This document shows positions 43,544-52,809 of a stretch of DNA of 64,000 nucleotides, in pieces. The stretch is from positions 2,914,001 to 2,978,000 of the forward strand of contig NZ_CP011853.1 in assembly GCF_001305675.1 (NCBI RefSeq). The letters are read 5' to 3'. The translations under genes were made by a program, and so were the position numbers. The notes beneath the pieces were generated by a model. The model did no database searches. It saw nothing but the letters and a program-made list of their open reading frames with translations, and was not told the origin of the DNA. The DNA is from Gordonia phthalatica (lineage in GTDB: Bacteria > Actinomycetota > Actinomycetes > Mycobacteriales > Mycobacteriaceae). Position 1 is the stretch's first letter, and each line of letters starts with the position of its first letter.

Positions 43544-44302
43544 TCATATTCCGAGTACCCGCAACGTCTGCCTATGGGCGGCGCTCTTGAGGTCGAGGAA
43601 GGCGTTGTGCCCGCCGTCGGGGATCTCGTACAGGGTCGCGCGCTGCCCGCGGTCGGCGGCGTCCGCGACGTAGTGGCGGCTCATCTCGATGGGGACCGAC
43701 TCGTCGTCGACGGTGTGGATCGCGGCGACGAGCGCGTCGAACGGTTCCTGCCTCGCGGGCGAGGCGGCCGCGTAGCGTTCCGGGATCTCGGCGTAGGTCC
43801 CGCCGAGGAGCCGCTGAACCGACGGGCGGTCGGTGGCGCCGACGGTGAAGTCGAGGACCGCTGACTGCGGGATCACCGTCGAGACGGCGAATCCCCTGGT
43901 ACGCGCCTTCAACTGGGCGACCGCCCACACGGCGAGCTGCCCGCCCGCGGAGTGGCCGACCACGGCGACGTTCTTGCGGTCGCACTTGAGGCCGTCCATC
44001 GCGAGCTGGTCGGAGACGGGACCGTCGAGCGCATTGATGGCCGCGACCACGTCGCGACCGGTGCCGGGCCAGCCGCCGCCCTCCTCCTCCACGCGCCGGT
44101 ACTCGACGTTCCAGACGACGGCGCCGCGGCGGGCGAGGTCGACGGCGACCGCGGAGTACACGATCAGCGAGTACTCGTTGGACCAGTAGCCGCCGTGCAC
44201 CAGCACGACGACGGGCGCGCACTGGCCGGGCGCGGTGTTGGGCAGGTAGAGGTGACCGTAGGTGCTGTCGTGATCGCCGTAGAAGATCTTCTTGCGCCGC
44301 AT
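43544..44302 (-). CDS. Alpha/beta hydrolase (kynurenine-formamidase-like)
   Basis: This 252-residue hydrolase has the oxyanion motif HGGYW (about 35-39), characteristic of arylformamidase-like and BD-FAE-type esterases. The nucleophile elbow GHSAGGQ lies at about 118-124, and a final His in GGHNAF. The catalytic Asp is likely near IHTVDDESVP. The ATG at 44302 is 7 bp after rsmE. Substrate unknown; formamide or small esters are possible. Confidence 0.8.
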   Translation of the reverse strand: MRRKKIFYGDHDSTYGHLYLPNTAPGQCAPVVVLVHGGYWSNEYSLIVYSAVAVDLARRGAVVWNVEYRRVEEEGGGWPGTGRDVVAAINALDGPVSDQLAMDGLKCDRKNVAVVGHSAGGQLAVWAVAQLKARTRGFAVSTVIPQSAVLDFTVGATDRPSVQRLLGGTYAEIPERYAAASPARQEPFDALVAAIHTVDDESVPIEMSRHYVADAADRGQRATLYEIPDGGHNAFLDLKSAAHRQTLRVLGI

Positions 44303-44309
44303 CGTGTCG

Positions 44310-45062
44310 CTACCGGCTCCACCGGTCGGTGACGGCGCCGAGCGCGCCCAGCGCGACGGCGCCGGCCGCCGCGGTCCGCAGGACTTCGGGGCCCAGGACC
44401 ACCGAGCGTGCACCGAGTGCGGCGAGATCGGCGATCTCGGCGTCGGCGAGTCCGCCCTCGGGGCCGATCACGAAGGCCACCTCACCGACGTCGTCGAAGC
44501 GGATCGACCGGAACGGAACGGCGCCGTCCTCGTGCAGCAGCGCGACGACGCCGCCGTCGGCCACCACGCGGGCGGCGAGGGCACGGACGTCGGTGGTGTT
44601 CGCGAGGTCGGCGACCTCCGGGATCCACGCGCGACGGGCCTGTTTGGCGGCGGTCGCGGCTGTGGTGCGCCATTTCTCGACGCCCTTGACGGCCTTGGCT
44701 CCGCTCCACCGGGCGATGCTCCGCGACGACTGCCACGGCACGATCGCGTCGACGCCGGCCTCGGTCATCAGGTCGACGGCCAACTCGCTGCGTTCGGCCT
44801 TCGGCAGAGCCTGGACGATGGTGACGACCGGCTTGGGCCGGGTCTGGAACTCGACCCGTCCGGCGCGGACGGTCAGCTTGTCCTTGCCCGCGACGTCGAC
44901 CACTTCGCATTCGGCGGTGGTGCCGCGGCCGTCGCCGAGGATCACCGACTCCCCGGCCTTGATGCGGGTGACGGTGACGGCGTGCCTGCCCTCCGGGCCG
45001 CTGAGCAGCGCCGTGTCACCGGCGCGCGGGACCTCGTCGACCCAGAAGAGCGGGGGTGTCAT
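44310..45062 (-). CDS. rsmE: 16S rRNA (uracil-1498-N3)-methyltransferase RsmE
   Basis: This 250-residue SPOUT methyltransferase shows its knot motif in AFVIGPEGGLADAEI near residue 190 and VVLGPEVLRTAAAG near 218. The N-terminal PUA-like part is GPEGRHAVTVTRIKAGE. It methylates U1498 of 16S rRNA. The ATG overlaps the dnaJ stop by 4 bp, as in M. tuberculosis Rv2372c-Rv2373c. Confidence 0.95.
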   Translation of the reverse strand: MTPPLFWVDEVPRAGDTALLSGPEGRHAVTVTRIKAGESVILGDGRGTTAECEVVDVAGKDKLTVRAGRVEFQTRPKPVVTIVQALPKAERSELAVDLMTEAGVDAIVPWQSSRSIARWSGAKAVKGVEKWRTTAATAAKQARRAWIPEVADLANTTDVRALAARVVADGGVVALLHEDGAVPFRSIRFDDVGEVAFVIGPEGGLADAEIADLAALGARSVVLGPEVLRTAAAGAVALGALGAVTDRWSR

Positions 45063-46210
45063 CGGCCGGCGAACGCGTTCCGCAGCTTGGAGAACAGTCC
45101 GCCGTTCTCGGCGGCCTTGGACTTCGCGGTGACGAGTTCGACGTCCTCGCCGAAGGCTTCGCGGAGCTTGCCCAGCAGTTCGGACTGGTGGCCGTCGAGC
45201 TTCTTCGGGACCACCACCTCCAGGTGGGCGTGGAGGTCGCCGCGCACACCGGAGTTCAGATGCGGCAGGCCCTGGCCGCGGACGCGGACGACGGTGCCGG
45301 GCTGGGTGCCTGCGTCGACGGCGACGGTCGCGGTGCCGCCGAGGACGGTGTCGACGGTGATCTCGGTGCCGAGCGCGGCGTCGACCATCGGGACGCGGAC
45401 GGTGCAGTGGAGGTCGTCTCCGTCGCGGACGAAGACGTCGTCGGCCTTCTCGGAGATCTCGACGTAGAGGTCGCCCGCGGGGCCGCCGCCGGGGCCGACC
45501 TCACCCTGCGAGGCGAGGCGGACGCGCATGCCGTCCTGGACGCCGGCGGGGATCTTGACGGTCATGGTGCGACGCGACCGGACACGGCCGTCGCCGCCGC
45601 ACTTGAGGCACGGATCGGGGATGGTCTCGCCGACACCGCGGCACTCCGGGCACTCGCGGACGGTCATCACCTGGCCGAGGAACGAGCGCTGCACGGCCTG
45701 GATCTCGCCCGCACCCTTACAGGTGGCGCAGGTGACGGGCTTGGAGTTGTCGCGGGTGCCCGCACCGTGGCAGGTGTCGCAGAGGATCGCCGTGTCGACG
45801 GTGATCTCCTTGCGCGCGCCCGCCGCGATCTCCTCGAGGTCGAGCTTGACGCCGACCAGGGCCGGTTCGCCGGGGCGCACGCGGCCGCGCGGTCCACGAC
45901 CGCCGCCGAAGCCGCCGCCTCCCCCGCCGAAGAAGGTCTGGAAGATGTCGCCGAGGCCGCCGGCACCGAACGGGTCGCCGCCGAAGCCGCCGCTGGGGCC
46001 GCCCAGCGGATCGCCGCCCGCGTCGACGATGCGACGCTTCTCGGGGTCGGACAGGACCTCGTAGGCGGTCGTGACTTCTTTGAACCGGTCCTCGGCGTCG
46101 GGGTTGACGTCGGGGTGCAGCTCGCGCGCCAGCTTGCGGTAGGCACGCTTGATCTCCTGGTCCGACGCGCCTCGCGACACGCCCAGGATTCCGTAGTAGT
46201 CACTAGCCAC
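45059..46210 (-). CDS. dnaJ: Chaperone DnaJ (DnaJ2-type)
   Basis: This 383-residue protein has a J-domain with HPD (ARELHPDVN, about 28-36) and a Gly/Phe-rich segment. It also has four CxxCxGxG zinc repeats (CDTCHGAG, CATCKGAG, CPECRGVG, CLKCGGDG) and a C-terminal substrate-binding region. It stimulates DnaK. It is downstream of hrcA, giving a heat-shock unit. No CIRCE element was found in the gap upstream of it. Confidence 0.95.
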   Translation of the reverse strand: MASDYYGILGVSRGASDQEIKRAYRKLARELHPDVNPDAEDRFKEVTTAYEVLSDPEKRRIVDAGGDPLGGPSGGFGGDPFGAGGLGDIFQTFFGGGGGGFGGGRGPRGRVRPGEPALVGVKLDLEEIAAGARKEITVDTAILCDTCHGAGTRDNSKPVTCATCKGAGEIQAVQRSFLGQVMTVRECPECRGVGETIPDPCLKCGGDGRVRSRRTMTVKIPAGVQDGMRVRLASQGEVGPGGGPAGDLYVEISEKADDVFVRDGDDLHCTVRVPMVDAALGTEITVDTVLGGTATVAVDAGTQPGTVVRVRGQGLPHLNSGVRGDLHAHLEVVVPKKLDGHQSELLGKLREAFGEDVELVTAKSKAAENGGLFSKLRNAFAGR

Positions 46211-46244
46211 GGTGAGGTAGTTCCTTCACAATCACAGACATCAG

Positions 46245-47300
46245 TTATCGATCGGCGAGGATCTCGCCGACATACTTTGCAACCGTCGCAACGGACGCAA
46301 TTGTTCCCGGGTAGTCCATCCTTGTGGGACCGACCACTCCGACACTGCCGAAGACAGTGCCCGAAGCACCGTACCCGGTCGAGACGACCGAGGTGTTCCG
46401 GAGGTTCTCGGTGTTGGTCTCCTCACCGATCTGCACGGTCACCTGACCGGTGCGTTGGGTGTGGGCCAGCAGTTTGAGGACGACGACCTGCTCCTCGAGG
46501 GCGTCGAGCACGATGTCCATGCCGCCCATGGACTGCGAGAAGTCCGCGGCCGACCGCGTGAGGTTGGACGTCCCGCCCAGCACCAGGCGGTCCTCCCCAC
46601 GTTCGACGAGCGTCTCGACGAGGACGGTGGCGATGGTGATGACGACCGCGTGCAGCTCGGGCGGCGCGGAGTTGGCGAGTTCGGCGACGGCCGCCGACGC
46701 GTCTTCGAGGCGTTGACCGTCGAGTGCGGCGGAGAACATGTCGCGCACCAGCGTGAAGTGGTCGTCGCTGAGTTCGGCGGCCAGGTTCACCATCCGCTGT
46801 TCCACCCGACCGGTGTCGGTGATGACCACCAGGAGCAGTCGGCTCGGCGTCAGCGACACCACTTCAAGGTGGCGGACGCGCGCGGTGGACAGGACTGGGT
46901 ACTGGATGACGGCGACCTGGCGGGTCAACTGGGCGAGGAGCTTCACCGAGCGGCGGAGGACGTCGTCGAGGTCGACGCTGTTGTCGAGGACGGACAGGAT
47001 GGCTCGACGTTCGGCGGCCGACAGCGGTTTGATCTCGCTGATGCGGTCGACGAACGTCCGGTACCCCTTGTCGGTCGGGATGCGACCGGAGCTGGTGTGC
47101 GGCTGCGCGATGTAGCCCTCGGCTTCGAGGACCGCCATGTCGTTGCGAACGGTGGCACTGGAAACACCCAGCTGGTGGCGCTCGACCAGCGCTTTGGACC
47201 CGATCGGTTCCTGCGTGTCGACGTAGTCGGTGACGATGGCACGCAGGATCTCGAAACGCCTGTCATCTGTCGACGACGACAACTCGACACCTCCGCTCAC
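46245..47300 (-). CDS. hrcA: Heat-inducible transcription repressor HrcA
   Basis: This 351-residue repressor has an N-terminal winged helix (IGSKALVERHQLGVSSATVRNDMAVLEAEGYI, about 37-68) and a GAF-like dimer domain. HrcA binds CIRCE sites to repress heat-shock genes. It is followed by dnaJ. The GTG at 47300 is the chosen start. The intergenic region to the divergent gene is only 61 bp. Confidence 0.95.
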   Translation of the reverse strand: MSGGVELSSSTDDRRFEILRAIVTDYVDTQEPIGSKALVERHQLGVSSATVRNDMAVLEAEGYIAQPHTSSGRIPTDKGYRTFVDRISEIKPLSAAERRAILSVLDNSVDLDDVLRRSVKLLAQLTRQVAVIQYPVLSTARVRHLEVVSLTPSRLLLVVITDTGRVEQRMVNLAAELSDDHFTLVRDMFSAALDGQRLEDASAAVAELANSAPPELHAVVITIATVLVETLVERGEDRLVLGGTSNLTRSAADFSQSMGGMDIVLDALEEQVVVLKLLAHTQRTGQVTVQIGEETNTENLRNTSVVSTGYGASGTVFGSVGVVGPTRMDYPGTIASVATVAKYVGEILADR

Positions 47301-47361
47301 GAGACTTTGCCTACAGTGGATACGACCATTCTACGAAACCGACGGAAAGACCAGGGCGGCG

Positions 47362-47793
47362 ATGATCTTCAAGGGCGTGCGCGACGGCAAACCGTACGCC
47401 GAGCACGGTCTCACGCCGCGGGAGTGGGCACAGATCCCGCCGCGCCAATTCCGGCTCGACGAGCTGACGACGGTCACCACCGTCCTCGCGCTCGACAAGC
47501 TGCTGTCGGAGGACTCCACGTTCTACGGCGATCTGTTCGCGCACGTCGTCCTGTTCGAGGGAAACATGTACCTGGAGGACGGACTGCATCGCGCGGTCCG
47601 CTCCGCGCTCCGGAATCGGACGATCATCCACGCGAGGTTGCTGGACTTGGACGAGCGCCTCGCGGCGGGGGCGGTCGGACCGGCCGTCGGGTCCGGTGAG
47701 TCGCCGGTCGAGACGACGTCCCCCATCCCGCCCGTCGGCCGCGCGGTGCATCCCAGTCGCCGTCGTCGCGGCGGCGCACACCGGTTGGATTAG
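47362..47793 (+). CDS. Conserved protein of Rv2375 type
   Basis: This 143-residue protein contains the conserved core MIFKGVRDGKPYAEHGLTPREWAQIPPRQFRLDELTTV and DLFAHVVLFEGNMYLEDGLHRAVRSALR. It occupies the same place as Rv2375 in M. tuberculosis, divergent from hrcA. The C-terminal 45 residues are low-complexity and may be disordered. Function unknown; the ParB/VapB-like look of the DGLHR segment is not enough to name it. Confidence 0.7.
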   Translation: MIFKGVRDGKPYAEHGLTPREWAQIPPRQFRLDELTTVTTVLALDKLLSEDSTFYGDLFAHVVLFEGNMYLEDGLHRAVRSALRNRTIIHARLLDLDERLAAGAVGPAVGSGESPVETTSPIPPVGRAVHPSRRRRGGAHRLD

Positions 47794-47802
47794 GCCCACC
47801 CT

Positions 47803-47840
47803 GCTGGTCGAGTGAGCGACGAAGGAGCGCATCGAGGCCG
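47803..47840. repeat. Dispersed intergenic repeat, copy B
   Basis: CTGGTCGAGTGAGCGACGAA followed by GGAGCGCATCGAGGCC resembles copies at 11914-11970 (reverse) and 54888-54941. It fills most of the short gap between two convergent genes. Confidence 0.4.
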
Positions 47841-47852
47841 CCGCAGGCTGGG

Positions 47853-49076
47853 TCAGTCCACCAGGATGTCGCGCGTGATCCCGTCGGCGAGCAGACGGCC
47901 GGCGTCGGTCAGCACGTAGCGCTCCCCGTCGGAGACCAACAGCCCCTTCGCTACGGCGTCGTCGGCGCGTCCGCGCTCGTCGACGCTCAGCTCGGCGGCC
48001 GCGAGCCCGTCACGCATCCGCAACCGCAGCATGACGGCCTCGGTGTGGCGATCGTCGTCGGACAGGATCTCGGAACCGCCGATCGGGAGCGAGCCGGCTG
48101 CGAGCGACGCCGAGTAGGTGGCCGGATGCTTCTGGTTCCACCAGCGCACGCCGTTGACGTGCGAGTGCGCGCCGGGGCCGATGCCCCACCAGTCGTCGCT
48201 GCGCCAGTAGGCCTCGTTGTGGCGGCAGACCGAGTCCGGGATCGGCATGCCCACCGAGTCGGCGCGCGCCCAGTTCGACACCTCGTACCAGCTCATGCCG
48301 GCGGCCGTCAGTCGGGCGTCGATCATCTCGTAGCGGGCGGCGAGGACGTCGTCGTCGGGCATGGGGACCTCGCCGCGGCGCACCTTGCGGGCGAAGCGGG
48401 TGCCGTCCTCGACGATCAGCGCGTACGCGGACACGTGGTCGACGGGAACCGACAGCACGGCGTCGAGCGACGCGTCGAGGTCCTCGTCGCGCTCCCCCGG
48501 CGTCCCGTAGATGAGATCGAGGTTCAGGTGCTCGAAGCCTGCGGCCGCCGCCTCGCGGGCGGCGTCGAGCGCGCGGCCGGGCGTGTGCGTACGTTCCAGC
48601 ACGCGGAGCACGTGGGTGGCGGCGGACTGCATGCCGAGCGAGATCCTGGTGAATCCGGCCTCGCGAAGAGTCGTGAAGAACTCCGGCGAGGTGGACTCGG
48701 GATTCGATTCGGTGGTCACCTCGGCACCGGGAGCGAGCGTGAAGGAGTGACGTACGGCACCCAGGAGGTCGGCGAGACCGTCGCCGCCGAGCAGCGACGG
48801 GGTGCCGCCGCCGACGAAGATCGTCGAGACGGGTCGACCGGAGTCGAGGAGCGACGACGCGTGATCGAGTTCGGCGCGGACGCCTTCCATCCAGCTCTGC
48901 GGCGACGACGAACTGCCGAGTTCGCCTGCCGTGTACGTGTTGAAGTCGCAGTACCCGCAGCGCGTCGCGCAGAACGGGACGTGGAGGTACAGGCTGAGCG
49001 GTCGGGTGGCGTCGGCGCCGGAGAGGGCCGCCAGAGCATCGTCGGAGAGCTCTTCGGGGGCGCGTCTGTCAATCAC
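47853..49076 (-). CDS. hemW: HemW-type radical SAM heme chaperone
   Basis: This 407-residue radical SAM protein has motif CATRCGYCDF, in which the Cys of true coproporphyrinogen oxidase (CxxxCxxCxC) is replaced by Phe. A later HNEAYW motif matches the heme-binding HNxxYW. These mark HemW rather than HemN. It delivers heme to acceptor proteins. The GTG at 49076 is the start; the gene is divergent from the leader peptide and sulfur genes. Confidence 0.92.
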   Translation of the reverse strand: MIDRRAPEELSDDALAALSGADATRPLSLYLHVPFCATRCGYCDFNTYTAGELGSSSSPQSWMEGVRAELDHASSLLDSGRPVSTIFVGGGTPSLLGGDGLADLLGAVRHSFTLAPGAEVTTESNPESTSPEFFTTLREAGFTRISLGMQSAATHVLRVLERTHTPGRALDAAREAAAAGFEHLNLDLIYGTPGERDEDLDASLDAVLSVPVDHVSAYALIVEDGTRFARKVRRGEVPMPDDDVLAARYEMIDARLTAAGMSWYEVSNWARADSVGMPIPDSVCRHNEAYWRSDDWWGIGPGAHSHVNGVRWWNQKHPATYSASLAAGSLPIGGSEILSDDDRHTEAVMLRLRMRDGLAAAELSVDERGRADDAVAKGLLVSDGERYVLTDAGRLLADGITRDILVD

Positions 49077-49169
49077 TCATCCATGATGACGCACGTCCTG
49101 TCAAGAGTATTAATCTCAGCGTGAAATAAAATAACCGCAAGTAGACGGCTTGGCCTCGGCCATGGCACC

Positions 49170-49259
49170 ATGGCTCTCGTGACTTCCTCAGGAGTGTGGC
49201 TCGCCGAACGGCGGCACATCGATCTCAAGCGCGTCTGCAGCGCATTCTGTCGGCTCTGA
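49170..49259 (+). CDS. Cys-containing leader peptide upstream of sulfur operon
   Basis: A 29-codon ORF encodes MALVTSSGVWLAERRHIDL followed by KRVCSAFCRL. The C-terminal block RRHIDLKRVCSAFCR is the family pattern of short actinobacterial leader peptides before sulfur genes (RRHVDLxR...C type). Two Cys codons near the end suit ribosome stalling when cysteinyl-tRNA is low. It begins 150 bp upstream of the sirA ribosome-binding region. A GTG at 49179 is a possible alternative start. Confidence 0.8.
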   Translation: MALVTSSGVWLAERRHIDLKRVCSAFCRL

Positions 49260-49274
49260 CCGACGGTTCGACCG

Positions 49275-49293
49275 CAGCGGTCACCCGCTGACC
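49275..49293 (+). promoter_or_regulatory. Candidate attenuation hairpins after leader peptide
   Basis: CAGCGG/CCGCTG (49275-49290) and GGTCA/TGACC (49279-49293) are overlapping, mutually exclusive stems shortly after the leader stop. They could switch depending on where the ribosome stops. No U-tract is evident, so effects on translation or Rho are as likely as intrinsic termination. Confidence 0.4.
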
Positions 49294-49408
49294 AGTCCCC
49301 ACCCAGTCCGCACAGCCCGCGGATCCCTGAGGACGCCGACACCCGTCACACCTGATTTCAGCCCAACCGTTTCGTGCTGCCCGCTGGGCGGTGCGCTCAG
49401 GAGTTTTG

Positions 49409-51124
49409 ATGACGATCACCCCGCCCCAGACCACCGCGCCGGCCACCGAGGCGCCGCGGAAGCGTGCGCGTCCCACCAAGCGCAAGACCGAAGCGCAGTG
49501 GGCGCTCGGCTACCGGGAGCCGCAGAACCCGGTCGAGCAGTTCAAGAAGGACGACCACCCGCTCAACGTCCGCGGCCGCATCAACGACCTGTACGCCGAG
49601 CTGGGTCACGACGCGATCGACAAGAACGACCTCCGCGGCCGTTTCCGCTGGATGGGGCTGTACACGCAGCGCACCGAGGGCTACGACGGCACGTTCACCG
49701 GCGACGACAACGCCGACCTGCTGGAATCGCAGTACTTCATGATGCGTGTCCGTGCCGACGGCCAGATCCTGGATCTGGACCGACTGCGCACCATCGGCGG
49801 CATCTCGCGTGACTTCGCCCGCGACACCCTCGACATCACCAACCGGCAGAACTTCCAGTACCACTGGATCGAGATCGAGAACGTCCCGGAGATCTGGCGT
49901 CGCCTGGGCGAGGTCGGCATGCAGACCACCTCGGCCTGTGGCGACTGCCCCCGCGGCATGCTCGGCTCCCCCCTCGCCGGCCTCGCGGTCGACGAGGTCC
50001 TGGACGCGAGCTCGGCGCTCGACGAGATCGTCCGCCGCTACATCGGCAAGCCCGAGTACGCGAACCTGCCGCGCAAGTACAAGACGTCGGTGTCGGGTCT
50101 GCAGGACCTGCCGCACGAGATCAACGACATCGCGTTCGTCGGCGTCAACCACCCCGAGCACGGTCCGGGCCTGGACCTCTGGGTCGGCGGCGGCCTCTCG
50201 ACCGTCCCCCACTTCTCCGTCCGCTTGGGCGCCTGGGTTCCGCTCGAAGACGTCCCCGACGTCTGGGAGGCCGTCACCAGCCTGTTCCGCGACTACGGCT
50301 ACCGCCGCCTGCGCAGCAAGAACCGTTTCAAGTTCCTCGTGAAGGACTGGGGCCCGGAGAAGATCCGCGAGGTCCTGGAGACCGAGTACCTGGGTCGCAA
50401 GCTGCTCGACGGCCCCGCACCCGAGCCGGTCACCAAGGTCCGCGACCACGTCGGCGTGCAGAAGCTGAAGAACGGCAAGTTCGCCGTCGGCGCCGCCCCG
50501 GTCTCGGGTCGCGTCTCGGGCACCATGCTGCTGCAGCTGGCCGACGCCGTCGAGCGGGCCGGCGCGAGCGAGGTCCGCACCACGCCGTACCAGAAGCTGA
50601 TCGTGCTGAACGTCGACGAGGACAAGGTGGACCAGCTGGTCGCCGACCTCGAGGAGCTCGGCCTGCCCGTGAACCCGACGCCGTGGCGTCGCGGCATCAT
50701 GACCTGCACCGGCCTCGAGTACTGCAAGCTGGCGTTCGTCGAGACGCGTCGTCGCGCCATCGCCCTGCTCCCCGAGCTGGAGGAGCGGATGGCCGACCTG
50801 AACTCGCAGCTCGACGTCCCGGTCACCGTCCATCTCAACGGCTGCCCCAACTCCTGTGCCCGCATCCAGACCGCGGACATCGGTTTCAAGGGTCAGCTCA
50901 TCGAGCAGCCGGACGGCACCAAGGCCGAGGGCTTCCAGGTCCACCTGGGCGGCAGCCTGGGCGCCGACCTCGGCTTCGGTCGCAAGGTCCGCCAGCACAA
51001 GGTGCTCTCGGCCGACCTCGGCGACTACATCGAGCGCGTCGTTCGCAACTACATCGCCCAGCGCGAGGAGAACGAGCGCTTCGCACAGTGGGTGGCCCGC
51101 GCCGACGACGCGGACCTGCAGTGA
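49409..51124 (+). CDS. sirA: Ferredoxin-dependent sulfite reductase SirA
   Basis: This 571-residue siroheme/4Fe-4S enzyme reduces sulfite to sulfide. The four cluster cysteines are Cys433 and Cys439 (TCTGLEYC) and Cys479 and Cys483 (NGCPNSC). Tyr85 and Cys177 are spaced as the covalent Tyr-Cys pair described in M. tuberculosis SirA. The ATG at 49409 follows AGGAG by 5 bp. It heads the sulfur operon after the Cys leader peptide. Confidence 0.95.
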   Translation: MTITPPQTTAPATEAPRKRARPTKRKTEAQWALGYREPQNPVEQFKKDDHPLNVRGRINDLYAELGHDAIDKNDLRGRFRWMGLYTQRTEGYDGTFTGDDNADLLESQYFMMRVRADGQILDLDRLRTIGGISRDFARDTLDITNRQNFQYHWIEIENVPEIWRRLGEVGMQTTSACGDCPRGMLGSPLAGLAVDEVLDASSALDEIVRRYIGKPEYANLPRKYKTSVSGLQDLPHEINDIAFVGVNHPEHGPGLDLWVGGGLSTVPHFSVRLGAWVPLEDVPDVWEAVTSLFRDYGYRRLRSKNRFKFLVKDWGPEKIREVLETEYLGRKLLDGPAPEPVTKVRDHVGVQKLKNGKFAVGAAPVSGRVSGTMLLQLADAVERAGASEVRTTPYQKLIVLNVDEDKVDQLVADLEELGLPVNPTPWRRGIMTCTGLEYCKLAFVETRRRAIALLPELEERMADLNSQLDVPVTVHLNGCPNSCARIQTADIGFKGQLIEQPDGTKAEGFQVHLGGSLGADLGFGRKVRQHKVLSADLGDYIERVVRNYIAQREENERFAQWVARADDADLQ

Positions 51125-51133
51125 GGAAGTGAA

Positions 51134-51877
51134 ATGACAGTCACCGAAACCAGTACCGGCTTCGACACCGACGAGCTCAGGGCGATCGCGGAGAACGGCG
51201 CCGCCGAGCTCGGCCCCGACGCCAGCGCCGAGCAGCTCCTCCGCTGGACGGCCGAGACTTTCGGCCCCGACTTCGTGATCGCCGCGAACATGCAGGACGC
51301 GGTCCTGATCGACGTCGCCGACAAGGCGATCGAGGACAAGGCGACCGTCGGCGGCAAGCTGAAGGCGCTGTTCCTGGACACCGGCTACCACTTCGCGGAG
51401 ACGCTCGGCACGCGCGACGCCGTCGCGCAGGTCTACGACCTCGAGCTGCTGAACGTCACCCCGGAGAACACCGTCGCCGAACAGGATCAGCTTCTCGGCA
51501 AGGACCTGTTCAGCCGCGAGCCGGGCGAGTGCTGCCGCCTCCGCAAGGTGGTTCCGCTGCGCGGTGCGCTGAAGCCGTACCGCGCGTGGGTCACCGGCAT
51601 CCGCCGCGTGGAGGCGCCGACCCGCGCCAACGCGCCGCTGATCTCGTTCGACGACGCCTTCGGGATCGTCAAGATCAATCCGCTCGCCGCGTGGAGCGAC
51701 GAGCAGTTCCAGGAGTACATCGACACCCACGGCGTCCTGGTGAATCCGCTGGTCGACGAGGGCTACCCCTCGATCGGGTGCGCACCCTGCACCGTCAAAC
51801 CAGCCGCCGGAGCCGATCCGCGCAGCGGCCGTTGGGCCGGCAGCGCCAAGACAGAATGCGGGTTGCACGCGTCATGA
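51134..51877 (+). CDS. cysH: Adenylylsulfate (APS) reductase
   Basis: This 247-residue reductase has the 4Fe-4S-type Cys pattern: CCRLRKV (about 134) and CAPC (about 216), and the catalytic Cys in the final KTECGLH. These mark an APS reductase rather than a PAPS reductase. It takes the sulfur from CysDN product to sulfite. The stop overlaps cysD by 4 bp (ATGA). Confidence 0.94.
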   Translation: MTVTETSTGFDTDELRAIAENGAAELGPDASAEQLLRWTAETFGPDFVIAANMQDAVLIDVADKAIEDKATVGGKLKALFLDTGYHFAETLGTRDAVAQVYDLELLNVTPENTVAEQDQLLGKDLFSREPGECCRLRKVVPLRGALKPYRAWVTGIRRVEAPTRANAPLISFDDAFGIVKINPLAAWSDEQFQEYIDTHGVLVNPLVDEGYPSIGCAPCTVKPAAGADPRSGRWAGSAKTECGLHAS

Positions 51878-52809
51878 CCATCACTGAAAGCACTGACCTC
51901 CAGACCACGAACGCCTCGTCGTTCACGACGTTGGACGCTCTCGAGTCCGAGGCCATCCACATCTTCCGCGAGGTGGCGGGCGAGTTCGAGCGACCGGTGA
52001 TCCTGTTCTCCGGCGGCAAGGACTCCACCCTGCTGCTGCACCTGGCGCTGAAGGCCTTCTGGCCCGCCCCGCTGCCGTTCACGCTGCTGCATGTGGACAC
52101 CGGCCACAATCTCCCGGAGATCATCAAGTTCCGCGACGAGATCGTCGAACGCCACGGCCTGCGGCTGAAGGTCGCGAGCGTCGAGGAGTACCTGGCCGAC
52201 GGTCGCCTGACCGAGCGTCCCGACGGCATCCGCAACCCGCTGCAGACCATCCCGCTGCTCGACGGCATCAGCGAGGGCCGCTTCGACGCGGTGTTCGGCG
52301 GCGCCCGTCGCGATGAGGAGCGGGCCCGCGCCAAGGAGCGGATCTTCTCGCTGCGCAACGCGTTCGGTCAGTGGGATCCGAAGCGTCAGCGTCCGGAACT
52401 GTGGAACCTGTACAACGGTCGCCACGCTCCGGGTGAGCACGTACGCGTGTTCCCGCTGAGCAACTGGACCGAGCTCGACGTGTGGCGCTACATCGCCCGC
52501 GAGCAGGTGCTGCTGGCTCCGCTGTACTACGCGCACGAGCGCGAGGTCTACGAGCGCGACGGCATGTGGATGACCGCCGGCCCGTGGGGCGGCCCCCGCG
52601 AGGGCGAGACCGTCGAGACCCGCATGGTCCGCTACCGCACCGTCGGCGACGGCTCCACCACCGGTGCCGTTCTCTCCGACGCCACCGATAACGAGGCCGT
52701 GCTGGCCGAGGTCGCCGCCTCGCGACTGACCGAACGCGGTGCCACCCGCGGCGACGACCGCGTCTCCGAGGCAGCCATGGAAGACCGCAAGCGCGAAGGA
52801 TATTTCTGA
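51874..52809 (+). CDS. cysD: Sulfate adenylyltransferase small subunit
   Basis: This 311-residue subunit makes APS from sulfate and ATP with CysN. The PP-motif FSGGKDSTLLLHL lies near residue 45, and the C-terminal region FGGARRDEERARAKER near 135 is conserved. The ATG at 51874 overlaps the cysH stop; its own TGA overlaps the cysN ATG. Confidence 0.95.
   Translation: MTITESTDLQTTNASSFTTLDALESEAIHIFREVAGEFERPVILFSGGKDSTLLLHLALKAFWPAPLPFTLLHVDTGHNLPEIIKFRDEIVERHGLRLKVASVEEYLADGRLTERPDGIRNPLQTIPLLDGISEGRFDAVFGGARRDEERARAKERIFSLRNAFGQWDPKRQRPELWNLYNGRHAPGEHVRVFPLSNWTELDVWRYIAREQVLLAPLYYAHEREVYERDGMWMTAGPWGGPREGETVETRMVRYRTVGDGSTTGAVLSDATDNEAVLAEVAASRLTERGATRGDDRVSEAAMEDRKREGYF

Noticed and set aside
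47301..47361. CIRCE element for hrcA/dnaJ
   Set aside because: No TTAGCACTC-N9-GAGTGCTAA or near match exists in the gap upstream of hrcA.
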